Source of the DNA: Roseibium aquae | GTDB taxonomy: Bacteria; Pseudomonadota; Alphaproteobacteria; Rhizobiales; Stappiaceae | Length of the DNA stretch: 64,000 bases | Direction of reading: 5' to 3' | Assembly (NCBI RefSeq): GCF_008711285.1 | Contig: NZ_VXDC01000006.1 | Coordinates: 248,001-312,000 of the forward strand | Shown: piece by piece, positions 54,087 through 63,811 of the stretch | How the letters are laid out: every line of letters starts with the position of its first letter | Position numbering within the stretch: the first letter of the stretch is position 1 | Made by a program: the position numbers and the translations under genes | The notes under the pieces: generated by a model | Seen by the model: only the letters and a program-made list of their open reading frames with translations | Databases searched by the model: none | What the model was told of the DNA's origin: nothing

Positions 54087-55304
54087 TTATTCATCGTCGT
54101 CATTGGCAGCGGGAAGAGGCGCGGTCTTGTCGAGCGGTATCCTCAGGACGAAAACCGCTCCCGCCTCCTGGCCGTTATCCTCCAGCAGGAGATCCCCGCC
54201 ATGGTTCTGTGCGATCGACCGCGAGATGGCCAGGCCCAGACCCAGGCCCTTGCGCTTCTGCCCCCGGAAGGCGCGGAACAGTTCCGAGCGCATTGCTTCC
54301 GGCACACCCGGACCGGTGTCGCAAACCCGGAACTCCAGTACTTTATCCACCCGGCGGATCTTGAGCGTGACGCGTTTATTGTCCGAACTGGCGACGGCTT
54401 CGCGGCCATTGCGCAGAAGATTGACCAGGATCTGGCGGATCTGCACCGGATCGGCGGACAGGGTCGGGAGGTCCGGGTCAACCTTAAGCCGGAATTCTGT
54501 CTTGCCCGTGCCGCTGCCCAATTGTACCAGTTTCAGGCACTCGGCCGCGAATTCGGCTACGGCAATATCCTCGCGTTCCGGTTCCTTTTTTTCAACCAGC
54601 TGGCGCATGCGCTGGATGATGTCTCCGGCCCTCTCCACTTCCTTGATCGCCTTGTCGAGGACGCTTCGCACCGCTTCGTCGGAGGACGTTGAATTCAGCC
54701 GCCGGGAGGCTGTCTGAAGATAGAGGAGCAGCGCGGTCAACGGTTGATTCAACTCGTGCGCAATGGCCGCGCCCATTTCGTCCATCGCGCTGATGCGGGT
54801 CATATGCACCAGCTGCGACTGCGCGTCAGCGAGCTTTTCCTCGACCGCGCGGCGCGGGCGCAGATCCCGCATGATCCCGATAAATTGCCGTCCTTCCGGC
54901 GTCTCCGTTTCGCCGACAGACAACTCAATCGGGAACTCGGTGCCATCCTTGTGACGGCCGCGCACTTCCCGCCCAATGCCAATGATGCGTTTTTCACCGG
55001 TATCGAGGTAGTTCTGGACGTATGTGTCATGCTCAACGGCATAGTCGGACGGCATGAGCTTGTGCACGTTTTTGCCAATCAACTCCGAGCGCTGATATCC
55101 AAAAAGACGTTCACAGGCCTTGTTGAAGGCCAGAACCTGCGCGTTTTCGTTGATCACGACGATCCCGTCTGCCGCCGTGTCCAGAACGCTGGCCAATCGC
55201 GCGTCCGACACGGTCAAAGCGCATTCGTCATGATCAGAGCCGACATTATGGTCCATACCTTCACCCGACAAGTCACCGCAGCTTTCGGTTCTAAGGGTAT
55301 TCAC
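54087..55304 (-). CDS. fixL: FixL, heme-PAS oxygen sensor kinase
   Basis: A 405-residue soluble kinase without membrane helices. Residues 34-150 form a PAS domain; the heme-ligand His lies in EHD (His92) and the ligand-sensing Arg in IIGIGREV (Arg112), as in rhizobial FixL. The phosphoacceptor helix has His183 (IAHELNQPLTALLLY), followed by an ATPase domain. Oxygen on the heme keeps the kinase off. The GTG at 55304 and the ATG at 55256 are both possible starts. fixJ follows 27 nt later. Confidence 0.93.
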   Translation of the reverse strand: MNTLRTESCGDLSGEGMDHNVGSDHDECALTVSDARLASVLDTAADGIVVINENAQVLAFNKACERLFGYQRSELIGKNVHKLMPSDYAVEHDTYVQNYLDTGEKRIIGIGREVRGRHKDGTEFPIELSVGETETPEGRQFIGIMRDLRPRRAVEEKLADAQSQLVHMTRISAMDEMGAAIAHELNQPLTALLLYLQTASRRLNSTSSDEAVRSVLDKAIKEVERAGDIIQRMRQLVEKKEPEREDIAVAEFAAECLKLVQLGSGTGKTEFRLKVDPDLPTLSADPVQIRQILVNLLRNGREAVASSDNKRVTLKIRRVDKVLEFRVCDTGPGVPEAMRSELFRAFRGQKRKGLGLGLAISRSIAQNHGGDLLLEDNGQEAGAVFVLRIPLDKTAPLPAANDDDE

Positions 55305-55329
55305 TTAAATCGGCAAGGCTATCAAAAAG

Positions 55330-56601
55330 CTAATCGCGCTGCATAAAAGCCTGAATCCGACCGACGGCGTCTTCCAGGTGGTCGTGCCGCCGAGCAAAGC
55401 ACAGCCGCAAGAATCCTTTCCCTGCGTCGCCGAAAGCGCTGCCTGGCGCCAATCCCACGCCCGTTTCCCGCAACAGATCGAGAGCGAAACGGCGCGTATC
55501 CGTAACACCCTCGATCCCAAGAAACAGATAGAACGCGCCCACTGGCGGCGCGAAATGAATGCGATTTACCGCCGAAAGGCCATCCATCACGATCCGCCGT
55601 CCCTGTTCGGCCCTTGAAATCTGGGCCGACAGGAAGTCCTCGCCTTCCGTAAGGGCCGCAACAGCACCGCGCTGCACGAAAACGGGCACCCCGGAGGTCG
55701 AATACTGGATCATGTTTTCAAGCACCTGGCCAAGGACGCGGGGAGCGCGGATCCATCCGATCCGCCAGCCTGTCATTGCCCAATTCTTGGACATGCTGTT
55801 CACATAGAGGATCGGATCCTGCGGGCCGCTGACGTCGTGGAAGGACGGTGCCCGGTCCCCGGCGCCGAAATGGAACCGTCCATAAATCTCATCCGCGATG
55901 ATCCACAGACCGCGCTCGCGGGCGAGAGCCAGGATCCCGTTGAGCGTCTCGAGCGAGGCGACCCAACCGGTCGGATTGCAAGGCGTGTTGAGAAAGATGG
56001 CCCGGGTCCGCGGCGTGACCGCATCGCCAAGCCTGGCGAGATCAAGCGACCAGGCACCATCGGCATAATCCATCGGCACGGGAACGGCCTTGGCGCCACG
56101 GATTTCAACGGCGGCCGCCATGTTCGGCCAGGCCGGCGTTGGCACGAGGACCTCATCGCCAGCGCTCGCAACGCAAGCCGCGGCAATCTGGATCGCCTGC
56201 ATGCCCGAGCCGGTCACGAATATCTCCTCCGCCGGAACATCCATGCCATAAACGCGGCTGTGATAGGCGGCCAGCGCCTCACGGAGCGCGGGGATGCCGC
56301 GCTGATATGTATAGAAGGTCTCGCCCGCGGCCAAAGAAGCCGACGCAGCGTTCGAAATGAAATCGGGTGTCGGCAGATCCCCCTCCCCAACCCAAAGCGG
56401 GATCAGGTTTTCCTGCTCCCGGCCGCAATTGACGAGTTCCACAATGCCGCTTTCCGGGGCGTTGCGGGTTTCCGGTGTCAGAAGGTCGAGCAAATTCAAG
56501 ACGGTGTTTCCCCAGAAATGGTTTTGGCCGAAGCCGTACATACGACGCCCGGCGCGGGAAAGCTCATCAAAGGATGTGAAGCCTCCATCAGCATTCGTCA
56601 T
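55330..56601 (-). CDS. PLP-dependent class I/II aminotransferase
   Basis: A 423-residue fold-type I aminotransferase. PLP lysine lies in VNSMSKNWAMTGWRIGW, preceded by DEIYGRFHFG with the PLP aspartate and LNTPCNPTG. A C-terminal Arg in FLRLCFARR would bind the substrate carboxylate. The ATG at 56601 is chosen over an upstream in-frame start at 56652, which would overlap more of the divergent kinase region. The substrate is unknown. It lies 25 bp beyond the fixL start, in the same direction. Confidence 0.85.
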   Translation of the reverse strand: MTNADGGFTSFDELSRAGRRMYGFGQNHFWGNTVLNLLDLLTPETRNAPESGIVELVNCGREQENLIPLWVGEGDLPTPDFISNAASASLAAGETFYTYQRGIPALREALAAYHSRVYGMDVPAEEIFVTGSGMQAIQIAAACVASAGDEVLVPTPAWPNMAAAVEIRGAKAVPVPMDYADGAWSLDLARLGDAVTPRTRAIFLNTPCNPTGWVASLETLNGILALARERGLWIIADEIYGRFHFGAGDRAPSFHDVSGPQDPILYVNSMSKNWAMTGWRIGWIRAPRVLGQVLENMIQYSTSGVPVFVQRGAVAALTEGEDFLSAQISRAEQGRRIVMDGLSAVNRIHFAPPVGAFYLFLGIEGVTDTRRFALDLLRETGVGLAPGSAFGDAGKGFLRLCFARRHDHLEDAVGRIQAFMQRD

Positions 56602-56745
56602 GAATGAAAGCAACCTGCCTTGGCCGCAAGGCGAATGGACAGTTGTTCGCACTTATGGTCCCCTGTTGCCGCCGGATGCCTGACCACAAGCAGCACTCAA
56701 ACCGTGCGCAACAGGCATTGGCCCGGGGAGGAACCGCGAGACGCA

Positions 56746-59700
56746 ATGATGCATGGATGGCTCGTCTTAATCGCGGCGACCGCGTACATCCTGTTGCTGT
56801 TTGCCATAGCGAGCTACGGCGACCGCATGTCCCGTGCCATCCGCTCCGGCGGCCGCGGGCGGCCCTTGATCTATGCCCTCTCGCTGTCGGTCTACTGCAC
56901 GTCCTGGACGTTCTTCGGATCGGTGGGAAATGCCAGCCGGACCGGTATCGAATTCCTGACGATCTACATCGGTCCAATGCTGGTCTTTGCCATCGGCTAT
57001 CCCTTGATCAGGCGGATCATCCGGATCGCCAAGGCCGAACGGATCACCTCCATTGCCGACTTCATCGGCGCGCGCTACGGCAAAAACCAGTCGGTCGCAG
57101 CCGTCGCGACGCTCATCGCCGTCATCGGCATCATTCCCTATATCGCCCTTCAGTTGAAGGCCATGTCCCAGTCGATCGCGGCCATGGTGGGGCCGTTGAT
57201 CCTGCCAGAGCCATTGACCATGCTGGGCTTTGCCGACATCGGCTTTGTCATTGCCCTGACCATGGCGATGTTCGCATGGGCCTTCGGGACCCGGCACATT
57301 GACGCGACCGAGCATCAGGACGGACTGATGCTGGCGATCGCGGCCGAAGCGGTCGTCAAGCTGGTGGCCTTCCTGGCGGTCGGGCTTTGGGTCACCTTCG
57401 GCCTGTTCGACGGGCCTTTCGACTTCGTTCTGTCGATCTCCAAGGCACCTGAGGTGGCCGCGGTCTTCGAACAGCCGATCAATACGGGCAACTGGCTTTT
57501 GCTGACAATGCTGTCGGCCTTCGCCATCCTGCTGCTGCCGCGCCAGTTCCACGTGACTGTCACCGAGAATACCTCGGAAGCAGAGCTCAAAACGGCGGCA
57601 TGGCTGTTCCCGCTCTATCTCGTGCTGATCAACCTGTTCGTCGTGCCGATCGCCGCCGCCGGGCTCTTGCGGTTTGGACAGGAGGTCAATCCAGACACCT
57701 ATGTGCTGGCCCTGCCACTCGACGAAGGGCATCCGGCTCTGGCTTTGCTGGTGTTCCTTGGCGGTCTGTCCGCGGCAACGGCCATGGTGATCGTCGCGAC
57801 CATCGCTCTGTCCGTGATGATTTCGAACGACATCGTCGTTCCGTTGTTGCTGCGCCGCCGGAAGGGCGGAGAACTGCTGGCCATGAGCAACCGCGACATG
57901 AGCGGCGATCTTCTGACCATTCGCCGCCTGTCCATCCTTGCGATCCTGGTGCTTGCCTATGCCTATTACAAGTCGGCCGGAGACACGGCCGCCCTCGTTT
58001 CGATCGGACTGCTGTCCTTCGCGGCCATCGCCCAGTTCGCCCCGGCATTTTTCGGTGCCCTGATCTGGCGTCAGGCCAATGCGCGGGGAGCGATAGCCGG
58101 AATGACCGCGGGCTTTGCCCTTTGGTGCTACACACTCCTGCTGCCGACCTTCGCCGCCTCCGGCATTTTCCCGCCGTCCATCATCGAGGCGGGCCCGGCC
58201 GGCATCGGGATCCTGAAGCCGGAGGCCTTGTTCGGGATCCAGATGGACCCGTTCATGCACGGAACGCTTTGGAGCCTGGGGGCCAACCTGTTCTTTTTCA
58301 TCATCGGATCGTTGAGCCGCGCCCCCCGCCCGGCGGAGACGCTCCAGGCAAACTTGTTCGTTCCGGCCGGGCTCACGCCCGCACCCAGCATCCGGCTGTG
58401 GCGCAGTTCGGTGACGGCTGGCGACCTTCAGGCGACCGTGGCCCGTTACCTTGGCGAAGCCCGGACGGAACGCTCCTTCCGCCGCTATGCCCGCGAGCGG
58501 GGGACGGACTTTGCCCAGACCGACCTTGCGGATGCCGGGCTCTTGCGGTTTTCGGAACAGTTGCTGGCCAGCGCCATCGGAGCGGCCTCCTCGCGCCTTG
58601 TCCTGTCCCTGATGCTGAAACGGCGGGACCTGTCCACCAAGGGAGCAGTCAAGCTGCTCGACGATGCGTCCGCCGCCCTGCAATACAATCGGGACCTGCT
58701 GCAAACGGCCCTGAATCAGGTCAGCCAGGGCATTGGGGTCTTCGACCGCGATCTGCGGCTGATCTGCTGGAACCGGCAATTCCGGGACCTTTTGGGGCTG
58801 CCGGCCGAATATGGACAAGTCGGCACGACGCTCGACACCATTTTGCGGTTCAATGCCGAACGGGGCGAACATGGCTCCGGCCCGATCGAGGCCGCGGTCA
58901 ACGAACGGCTGCACAAGATGGTGGGCGCGAACGAGACCTTCCAGGAGCGGCTTCTTCTCACGGGAACCGTTCTGGAAGTCCGGGTCAGTCCGATGCCGGA
59001 CGGCGGGATCGTGACCACCTACACCGACATCACCGAACGCGTCATGGCCGAAGAGGCACTGGCGCGGGCCAACGAAACGCTTGAGCGCAGGGTTCGCGAG
59101 CGGACCGAAGAACTGACCCGGGTGAACGAGGAACTGCGGAAGGCCAGCCGGGCCGCAGAAGACGCCAATATCGGCAAGACACGGTTTCTTGCGGCGGCCG
59201 GCCACGACATCCTCCAGCCGCTGAACGCGGCCCGCCTTTATTCATCGGTCCTGGTCAACAAGCTCCAGGACGGGGACAACAGCGACCTGGTCCACAATAT
59301 CGACGCGGCACTCGGCTCGGTCGAGGACATTCTCGGCGCGGTTCTCGATATATCGCGACTGGACACCGGCGCCTTGAAGCCGGAATGGACCGTCTTCAAT
59401 CTCAACGACATCCTCGTGCCGCTGATGCGCGAGTTCGAACCCATTGCCGAGGAAAAGGGGCTCGACCTTCGCTTGGTTCCAACCAGCCTGTCTGTCCGGT
59501 CCGACCGGCGGCTGTTGCGGCGCCTGTTGCAGAACCTTGTGTCCAACGCATTGAAATACACGAGCCACGGGCGCGTTCTCTTGGGCTGCCGCCGCCGCGG
59601 GGATCGCGTGGTTGTCGAAACCCATGACACCGGGATGGGGGTTCCAGAGGCGCAAAAGACCCGGATTTTCCAGGAATTCCTCCGATTGGACGACGGCGTG

Positions 59701-60270
59701 CGCATCGCGAAGGGCCTTGGCCTCGGCCTGTCGATCGTCGAGCGGATCAGCAACGTGCTGGACCATCCGATCGACCTGCGCTCTACCGTCGGAAAAGGAT
59801 CTTGCTTTTCCGTCACTTTGCCGGTGGCGGCCGCCATTCCCGTCACGCCTGCTGGTCCGGCCCCCATGCCGGTCACGTCGCAACTCGACGGACTGTGCGT
59901 CGTTGCAATCGACAACGAACCGGACATTCTCGATGCGATGCAACGCCTGTTGGAAGGCTGGAACTGTATTTCGGTGACCGCGAGCACGGACGCGGAAGCC
60001 AGCCGGAAGTTGTCGCAAGCCGGTCTCCGTCCGGACATACTGCTGGCGGACTACCACCTCGACGCCGGCACGGGCATCGAAGCCGTGCTCCGGCTGCGGT
60101 GGAAATTCGGCGCCCATTTGCCGGCCATCCTGCTCACCGCGGACCGGAGCCGGGGCGTCGCGGCCGAAGCCAGCGCAAAGGACATCGAGATCCTCAACAA
60201 GCCCGTCAAGCCGGCAGCCCTGCGGGCCCAACTCGCCCGGTGCCGTGCCGGCCTGTCCGCGGCCGAATAA
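56746..60270 (+). CDS. Hybrid sensor kinase with sodium:solute-symporter domain
   Basis: An 1174-residue membrane kinase. Residues 1 to about 510 form a PutP/SLC5-like domain of 12-13 helices (YCTSWTFFGSVGNAS, ERITSIADFIGARYGKNQS). A linker follows, then a PAS domain (about 645-760), a coiled coil, the phosphoacceptor His820 (AAGHDILQPLNAARLYS), an ATPase domain and a C-terminal receiver with Asp1102 (LLADYHLDAGTG). This layout matches CrbS/MxtR, which controls acetate use. A GGGGAGGA site lies 14 nt before tandem ATGs (56746, 56749). A LuxR-type regulator at 63.8 kb may be its partner. Confidence 0.88.
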   Translation: MMHGWLVLIAATAYILLLFAIASYGDRMSRAIRSGGRGRPLIYALSLSVYCTSWTFFGSVGNASRTGIEFLTIYIGPMLVFAIGYPLIRRIIRIAKAERITSIADFIGARYGKNQSVAAVATLIAVIGIIPYIALQLKAMSQSIAAMVGPLILPEPLTMLGFADIGFVIALTMAMFAWAFGTRHIDATEHQDGLMLAIAAEAVVKLVAFLAVGLWVTFGLFDGPFDFVLSISKAPEVAAVFEQPINTGNWLLLTMLSAFAILLLPRQFHVTVTENTSEAELKTAAWLFPLYLVLINLFVVPIAAAGLLRFGQEVNPDTYVLALPLDEGHPALALLVFLGGLSAATAMVIVATIALSVMISNDIVVPLLLRRRKGGELLAMSNRDMSGDLLTIRRLSILAILVLAYAYYKSAGDTAALVSIGLLSFAAIAQFAPAFFGALIWRQANARGAIAGMTAGFALWCYTLLLPTFAASGIFPPSIIEAGPAGIGILKPEALFGIQMDPFMHGTLWSLGANLFFFIIGSLSRAPRPAETLQANLFVPAGLTPAPSIRLWRSSVTAGDLQATVARYLGEARTERSFRRYARERGTDFAQTDLADAGLLRFSEQLLASAIGAASSRLVLSLMLKRRDLSTKGAVKLLDDASAALQYNRDLLQTALNQVSQGIGVFDRDLRLICWNRQFRDLLGLPAEYGQVGTTLDTILRFNAERGEHGSGPIEAAVNERLHKMVGANETFQERLLLTGTVLEVRVSPMPDGGIVTTYTDITERVMAEEALARANETLERRVRERTEELTRVNEELRKASRAAEDANIGKTRFLAAAGHDILQPLNAARLYSSVLVNKLQDGDNSDLVHNIDAALGSVEDILGAVLDISRLDTGALKPEWTVFNLNDILVPLMREFEPIAEEKGLDLRLVPTSLSVRSDRRLLRRLLQNLVSNALKYTSHGRVLLGCRRRGDRVVVETHDTGMGVPEAQKTRIFQEFLRLDDGVRIAKGLGLGLSIVERISNVLDHPIDLRSTVGKGSCFSVTLPVAAAIPVTPAGPAPMPVTSQLDGLCVVAIDNEPDILDAMQRLLEGWNCISVTASTDAEASRKLSQAGLRPDILLADYHLDAGTGIEAVLRLRWKFGAHLPAILLTADRSRGVAAEASAKDIEILNKPVKPAALRAQLARCRAGLSAAE

Positions 60271-60306
60271 GCCCGGAACGCCCGCTTCGAACCCCAGTTG
60301 GACAAC

Positions 60307-62781
60307 TCAGGATCCGAACCCGGCCAGCTTGACCGGCGGCGTCCGGCTGATCGCTTCAATCAGCTTGGGATCAACAGTCATGACGGGCTCGGGCTGCGGC
60401 CGGCCGAAGTAAAAACCCTGAAGGCTGTCGCAGCCAAGGGTCCGCAAGGCTTCCGCCTGGAACTTCTTCTCGACCCCTTCGGCGGTGACTTCCAACCCGA
60501 GATTATGCGCCAGGGCGATAACGGCCGCTATGATCGCCAAACCGTCGCTGGTGATGCCGATCTCATCGACAAAGCATTTGTCGATCTTGATCTTGTCGAA
60601 GCGATACTGGCGCAGGTAGCTCAGCGAGGAATAGCCGGTGCCGAAATCGTCCAGCGCGATGCGAACCCCGAGATCGCGAAGGCTTGTCAGCATGTCACGC
60701 GCGGCATCCGCATCCCGGATCAGAACGGATTCGGTCACCTCCAGAACAAGTCTGCCCGCATCGAACCCGGTTTCCATCAGCGCGTTGCGAACCAGTTCGG
60801 GGAGATTGGCACTCATGAACTGCATGGGCGACAGATTGACAGCCACGCTTTTCAAGTCCGGGTAGCGCGCGGCTGTCTCGCAGGCGCGTTTGAGCACCCA
60901 TGATCCGAGCGACAGCATCAACCCGGCCTCTTCGGCAATCGGAACGAACTGGGAAGGCGGGATTTCGCCCCGGACGGGATGATACCACCGGACCAAGACC
61001 TCGGAGGACACCACCTCGCCGGTTCGCGCATCGATTATCGGCTGAAACTCCAGCCGCAACGCCTCTTCGGCAAGGGCGAGGCGGAGATCGTTCTCGATTT
61101 CCCGGCGCGAGCGCACCTCTCTTTCCATGTGAGGCTTGTAGGACAGCGCACCACCGCGATCGATCCGCTTTGCCTCATAAAGCGCAATGTCGGCGTTGCG
61201 CAGAAGGTCGTCAACGGTCTGTCCGTGGTCTGGTGAAAGCGCGAATCCCACAGTCGCACTCAACGAAAAGGATCGGCATTGAAGTTCAAAAGGCTCCTGG
61301 GCAACCTCGATCAGGCGTTCGGCAAACAGTTGTGCTTGGCCGGGCTTTGCGAAATCCGCCAGCACCGCGAACTCGTCGCCACCGAAGCGCGCCAGTTCAG
61401 CTCGTCCGCCCCCAACCGCCTTAAACCGCTCGGCAACATAACGCAGCAGCCTGTCGCCGGCAGGTTGTCCGCAGGTATCATTGACGACTTTGAAATTATC
61501 GAGATCGATCAGCATCAAGGCCGTATGCTTGCCGTCCCCGTCCGTCCGCCGCGCAAGATGCTCATGCAGGCGCTGGAGGAACCAGCTTCGGTTCCCCACG
61601 CCGGTCAACGAATCGTGCACAGCCAAGTGTGCGACCAGCGCTGCCGACCGCGTGCTGTCGGTTACATCCGACCCAACACCGCGATATCCGCAAAAACGTC
61701 CCTGGTCATTGAAGAAGGGCCTGCCGGATACCGACCAATATCGCTGATCGCCGTCGACATCGACCTCGATCACGACATCCCGAAATCCTTCCTTGGCCGC
61801 CATCGCCTTGTCGAGAGCCAGAGCGGCGCGTTGGGCTTCATGGGTCTTCACCGACCGGGCCAGGTCGCCGATCCGTTGCGCCTGAAGCTCGTTGGAATGC
61901 CGGCCGCTGACCTGCAAGAAGCGCTTCGAAATCCTTTTGAAGAAACCGGATTGATCGGTTTCCCAAAGCCAGTCGCTGGCTGTTTCCTGGAACTCGTTCA
62001 ACAAGAGCGAGATCAGCTCTCCCCGCTTACCGACCTCGAATTCACCGACAAAATGCGCCACGAAGAGCCACCCGGTCGAAACCGAACACAAGGCCACGAT
62101 CGCGGAATAGGTGAACAACAAGGCAACCATCGGCCAGACTTGCGGCTCCGGCTGAAGAAACAGCGCAAGCAACGAGCCCAGGGTGAGGATGGCCACCCAG
62201 TACAAAGCGGCCTTGGGAAGCGTCGACAAGGCGAATCCACCGGCGCAGATCATGCCGGTCATCAAACAGGCGACCAAAAGGGCGGGTTGCTTTTCCGCCA
62301 GACCGAAGGCCGCAAGGGGCACAAGAGCCCAAAGAGCAGAGAGAATGGTTGCGTGCTGGACGGCCCGCTGCATCGCACGCTTTGAAGCCGACCGGATCGG
62401 GTTGCGCAGGGCGATCCACCAGGCGCGCGCTCCGCGCATCATCAGATAGCCAATAGCAAGGGCCCATACCGCCAGCACCGGCGCGGCTACACTGCCGGCA
62501 AGCGCGAAAACGGTGGCCAGACCTGCAACCGCATTTGCGATCACCGCGAAGGGTGTCATCCGCAAAACGCCGGAAATCTGGGCCGCCCGCACACGTTCCA
62601 CCAGATCGCGATCGGCCGTTTGGTGTCCGAAAGCCAACTCCAGAACCCGGGATGGATCCACCCTTTTGGCGGGGTTTTCATGAGGGCTCCCGCTGCCGGT
62701 TTCGGCAGGTATTGACTTCACCGTAAGATCGGAAAACAGAGTTGCCCGCTCCAAAAGTGTCATGAGGGCGTTCAAACGCAT
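60307..62781 (-). CDS. Membrane PAS-GGDEF-EAL cyclic-di-GMP protein
   Basis: An 824-residue protein. Numbers here count from this start. About six membrane helices fill 80-245; a PAS-like domain lies at about 258-375; the diguanylate cyclase domain keeps GGDEF (467-471, FGGDEF); the phosphodiesterase domain reads EVL in place of EAL (594-596) but keeps NLSPMQF, DDFGTGYSS and KIDKCFV, so both activities are possible. An AAGG lies 7 nt before the ATG at 62781. It stands tail-to-tail with the hybrid kinase, 36 bp apart. Confidence 0.88.
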   Translation of the reverse strand: MRLNALMTLLERATLFSDLTVKSIPAETGSGSPHENPAKRVDPSRVLELAFGHQTADRDLVERVRAAQISGVLRMTPFAVIANAVAGLATVFALAGSVAAPVLAVWALAIGYLMMRGARAWWIALRNPIRSASKRAMQRAVQHATILSALWALVPLAAFGLAEKQPALLVACLMTGMICAGGFALSTLPKAALYWVAILTLGSLLALFLQPEPQVWPMVALLFTYSAIVALCSVSTGWLFVAHFVGEFEVGKRGELISLLLNEFQETASDWLWETDQSGFFKRISKRFLQVSGRHSNELQAQRIGDLARSVKTHEAQRAALALDKAMAAKEGFRDVVIEVDVDGDQRYWSVSGRPFFNDQGRFCGYRGVGSDVTDSTRSAALVAHLAVHDSLTGVGNRSWFLQRLHEHLARRTDGDGKHTALMLIDLDNFKVVNDTCGQPAGDRLLRYVAERFKAVGGGRAELARFGGDEFAVLADFAKPGQAQLFAERLIEVAQEPFELQCRSFSLSATVGFALSPDHGQTVDDLLRNADIALYEAKRIDRGGALSYKPHMEREVRSRREIENDLRLALAEEALRLEFQPIIDARTGEVVSSEVLVRWYHPVRGEIPPSQFVPIAEEAGLMLSLGSWVLKRACETAARYPDLKSVAVNLSPMQFMSANLPELVRNALMETGFDAGRLVLEVTESVLIRDADAARDMLTSLRDLGVRIALDDFGTGYSSLSYLRQYRFDKIKIDKCFVDEIGITSDGLAIIAAVIALAHNLGLEVTAEGVEKKFQAEALRTLGCDSLQGFYFGRPQPEPVMTVDPKLIEAISRTPPVKLAGFGS

Positions 62782-63127
62782 ATTATTGCCTTGACACACA
62801 GGCCGGCGCACAGATCACGCAGACCAAATTCTGCACAGGCCGAAAGTCTAACTGCGAATGACTAAACGTTAGGTAAAGTATAATCCGGGCTATGGGCCAG
62901 CCAAATGCGCGGCATGGCTCTCAGCCTATTCGGCCTGTGGCACGGAATGGAGCTGCATTCATGCGTCCGGTGCATTCATGCGTCCGGCATGAATACCTTG
63001 CGATATGTCTCGGATCATGCCCGCGCTATACAGCCTCGTCGGACAAGATACGCCACGCTTCCAGCAGCCAGCCGGGGGCGTCCGGGCGTTCATGCGGCGG
63101 TTCGGATGGCCTCTACCCGCGGCAGAG
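62782..63127. other. Gap with a tandem duplication
   Basis: About 346 bp between two minus-strand genes. It must carry the promoter of the GGDEF-EAL gene; the part near 62860-62890 is AT-rich. It contains a 17-bp tandem duplication and an inverted repeat, listed separately. No gene is supported. Confidence 0.45.
62954..62994. repeat. 17-bp tandem duplication with inverted repeat
   Basis: TGCATTCATGCGTCCGG occurs twice in direct succession (62954-62970 and 62971-62987). The second copy runs into CATGAAT, so ATTCATGC, GTCCG and GCATGAAT form an 8-bp stem with a 5-nt loop at 62974-62994. It could be an operator for the neighbouring regulator or a replication slip. Confidence 0.6.
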
Positions 63128-63811
63128 TCAAGCCGTCGGGCTTGCCGCTTCGCCATCGCCGCCGAGCTGCCATTGCCCGGCTTCAATCTTCGAGGCGGCA
63201 ATCACCGCTTGCGTGCGGCTTTCAACACCGAGTTTCTGAAGGATCGCGGATACATGGGCCTTGACCGTCGCCTCTGAGACCGAAAGCTCGTAAGCGATCT
63301 GCTTGTTCAACAAGCCTTCGGACAGCATCATCAGCACCCGCACCTGTTGCGGCGTGAGAGTGGCCAGACGCTTCACCAGATCGCCGCCACCGTCGTCGGC
63401 CGAAAGGTCCACTTCCGGCGGGGTCCAAACCTGGCCGTCCATAATCGCGGAGATCGCGGTCTTGATCACTTCAATGCCATGCGACTTCGGGATGAATCCC
63501 GAGGCTCCAAACTCCACACAGCGGCGAACCGTCTGCGGATCCTCGCTCGCCGACACGATCACAACCGGAACCGAGCCGTGCTGCGCGCGCAGATACATCA
63601 GACCGGAAAACCCGCGCATCCCCGGCATGCTGAGGTCAAGAAGAATCAAGTCAACATCGCCGCCGGCATCCAGTTGGGCCGTGACGTCTTCCAGCGCGCC
63701 GGCTTCCTCGATCCGCGCATTCGGATACTGATGCTCAAGCGTTTGCCGCAACGCCCCTCTGAACAACGGGTGGTCGTCGGCAATGATGAAGTGAAAACCG
63801 GTCTCTCCCAC
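63128..63811 (-). CDS. LuxR/NarL-family response regulator (CrbR/ErdR-like)
   Basis: A 227-residue response regulator. The receiver starts FHFIIADDHPLFRGALRQTL, with the phosphoacceptor in LILLDLSMPG and Lys in FIPKSHG; the output domain is LuxR-type (LTPQQVRVLMMLSEG, NKQIAYELSVSEATVKAHV). The GTG at 63811 follows a strong GGAGGAG site; earlier in-frame starts (63856, 63844) lack one. It is a good candidate partner for the symporter-domain kinase at 56.7 kb, as in CrbS-CrbR. This pairing is inferred. Confidence 0.87.
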   Translation of the reverse strand: MGETGFHFIIADDHPLFRGALRQTLEHQYPNARIEEAGALEDVTAQLDAGGDVDLILLDLSMPGMRGFSGLMYLRAQHGSVPVVIVSASEDPQTVRRCVEFGASGFIPKSHGIEVIKTAISAIMDGQVWTPPEVDLSADDGGGDLVKRLATLTPQQVRVLMMLSEGLLNKQIAYELSVSEATVKAHVSAILQKLGVESRTQAVIAASKIEAGQWQLGGDGEAASPTA

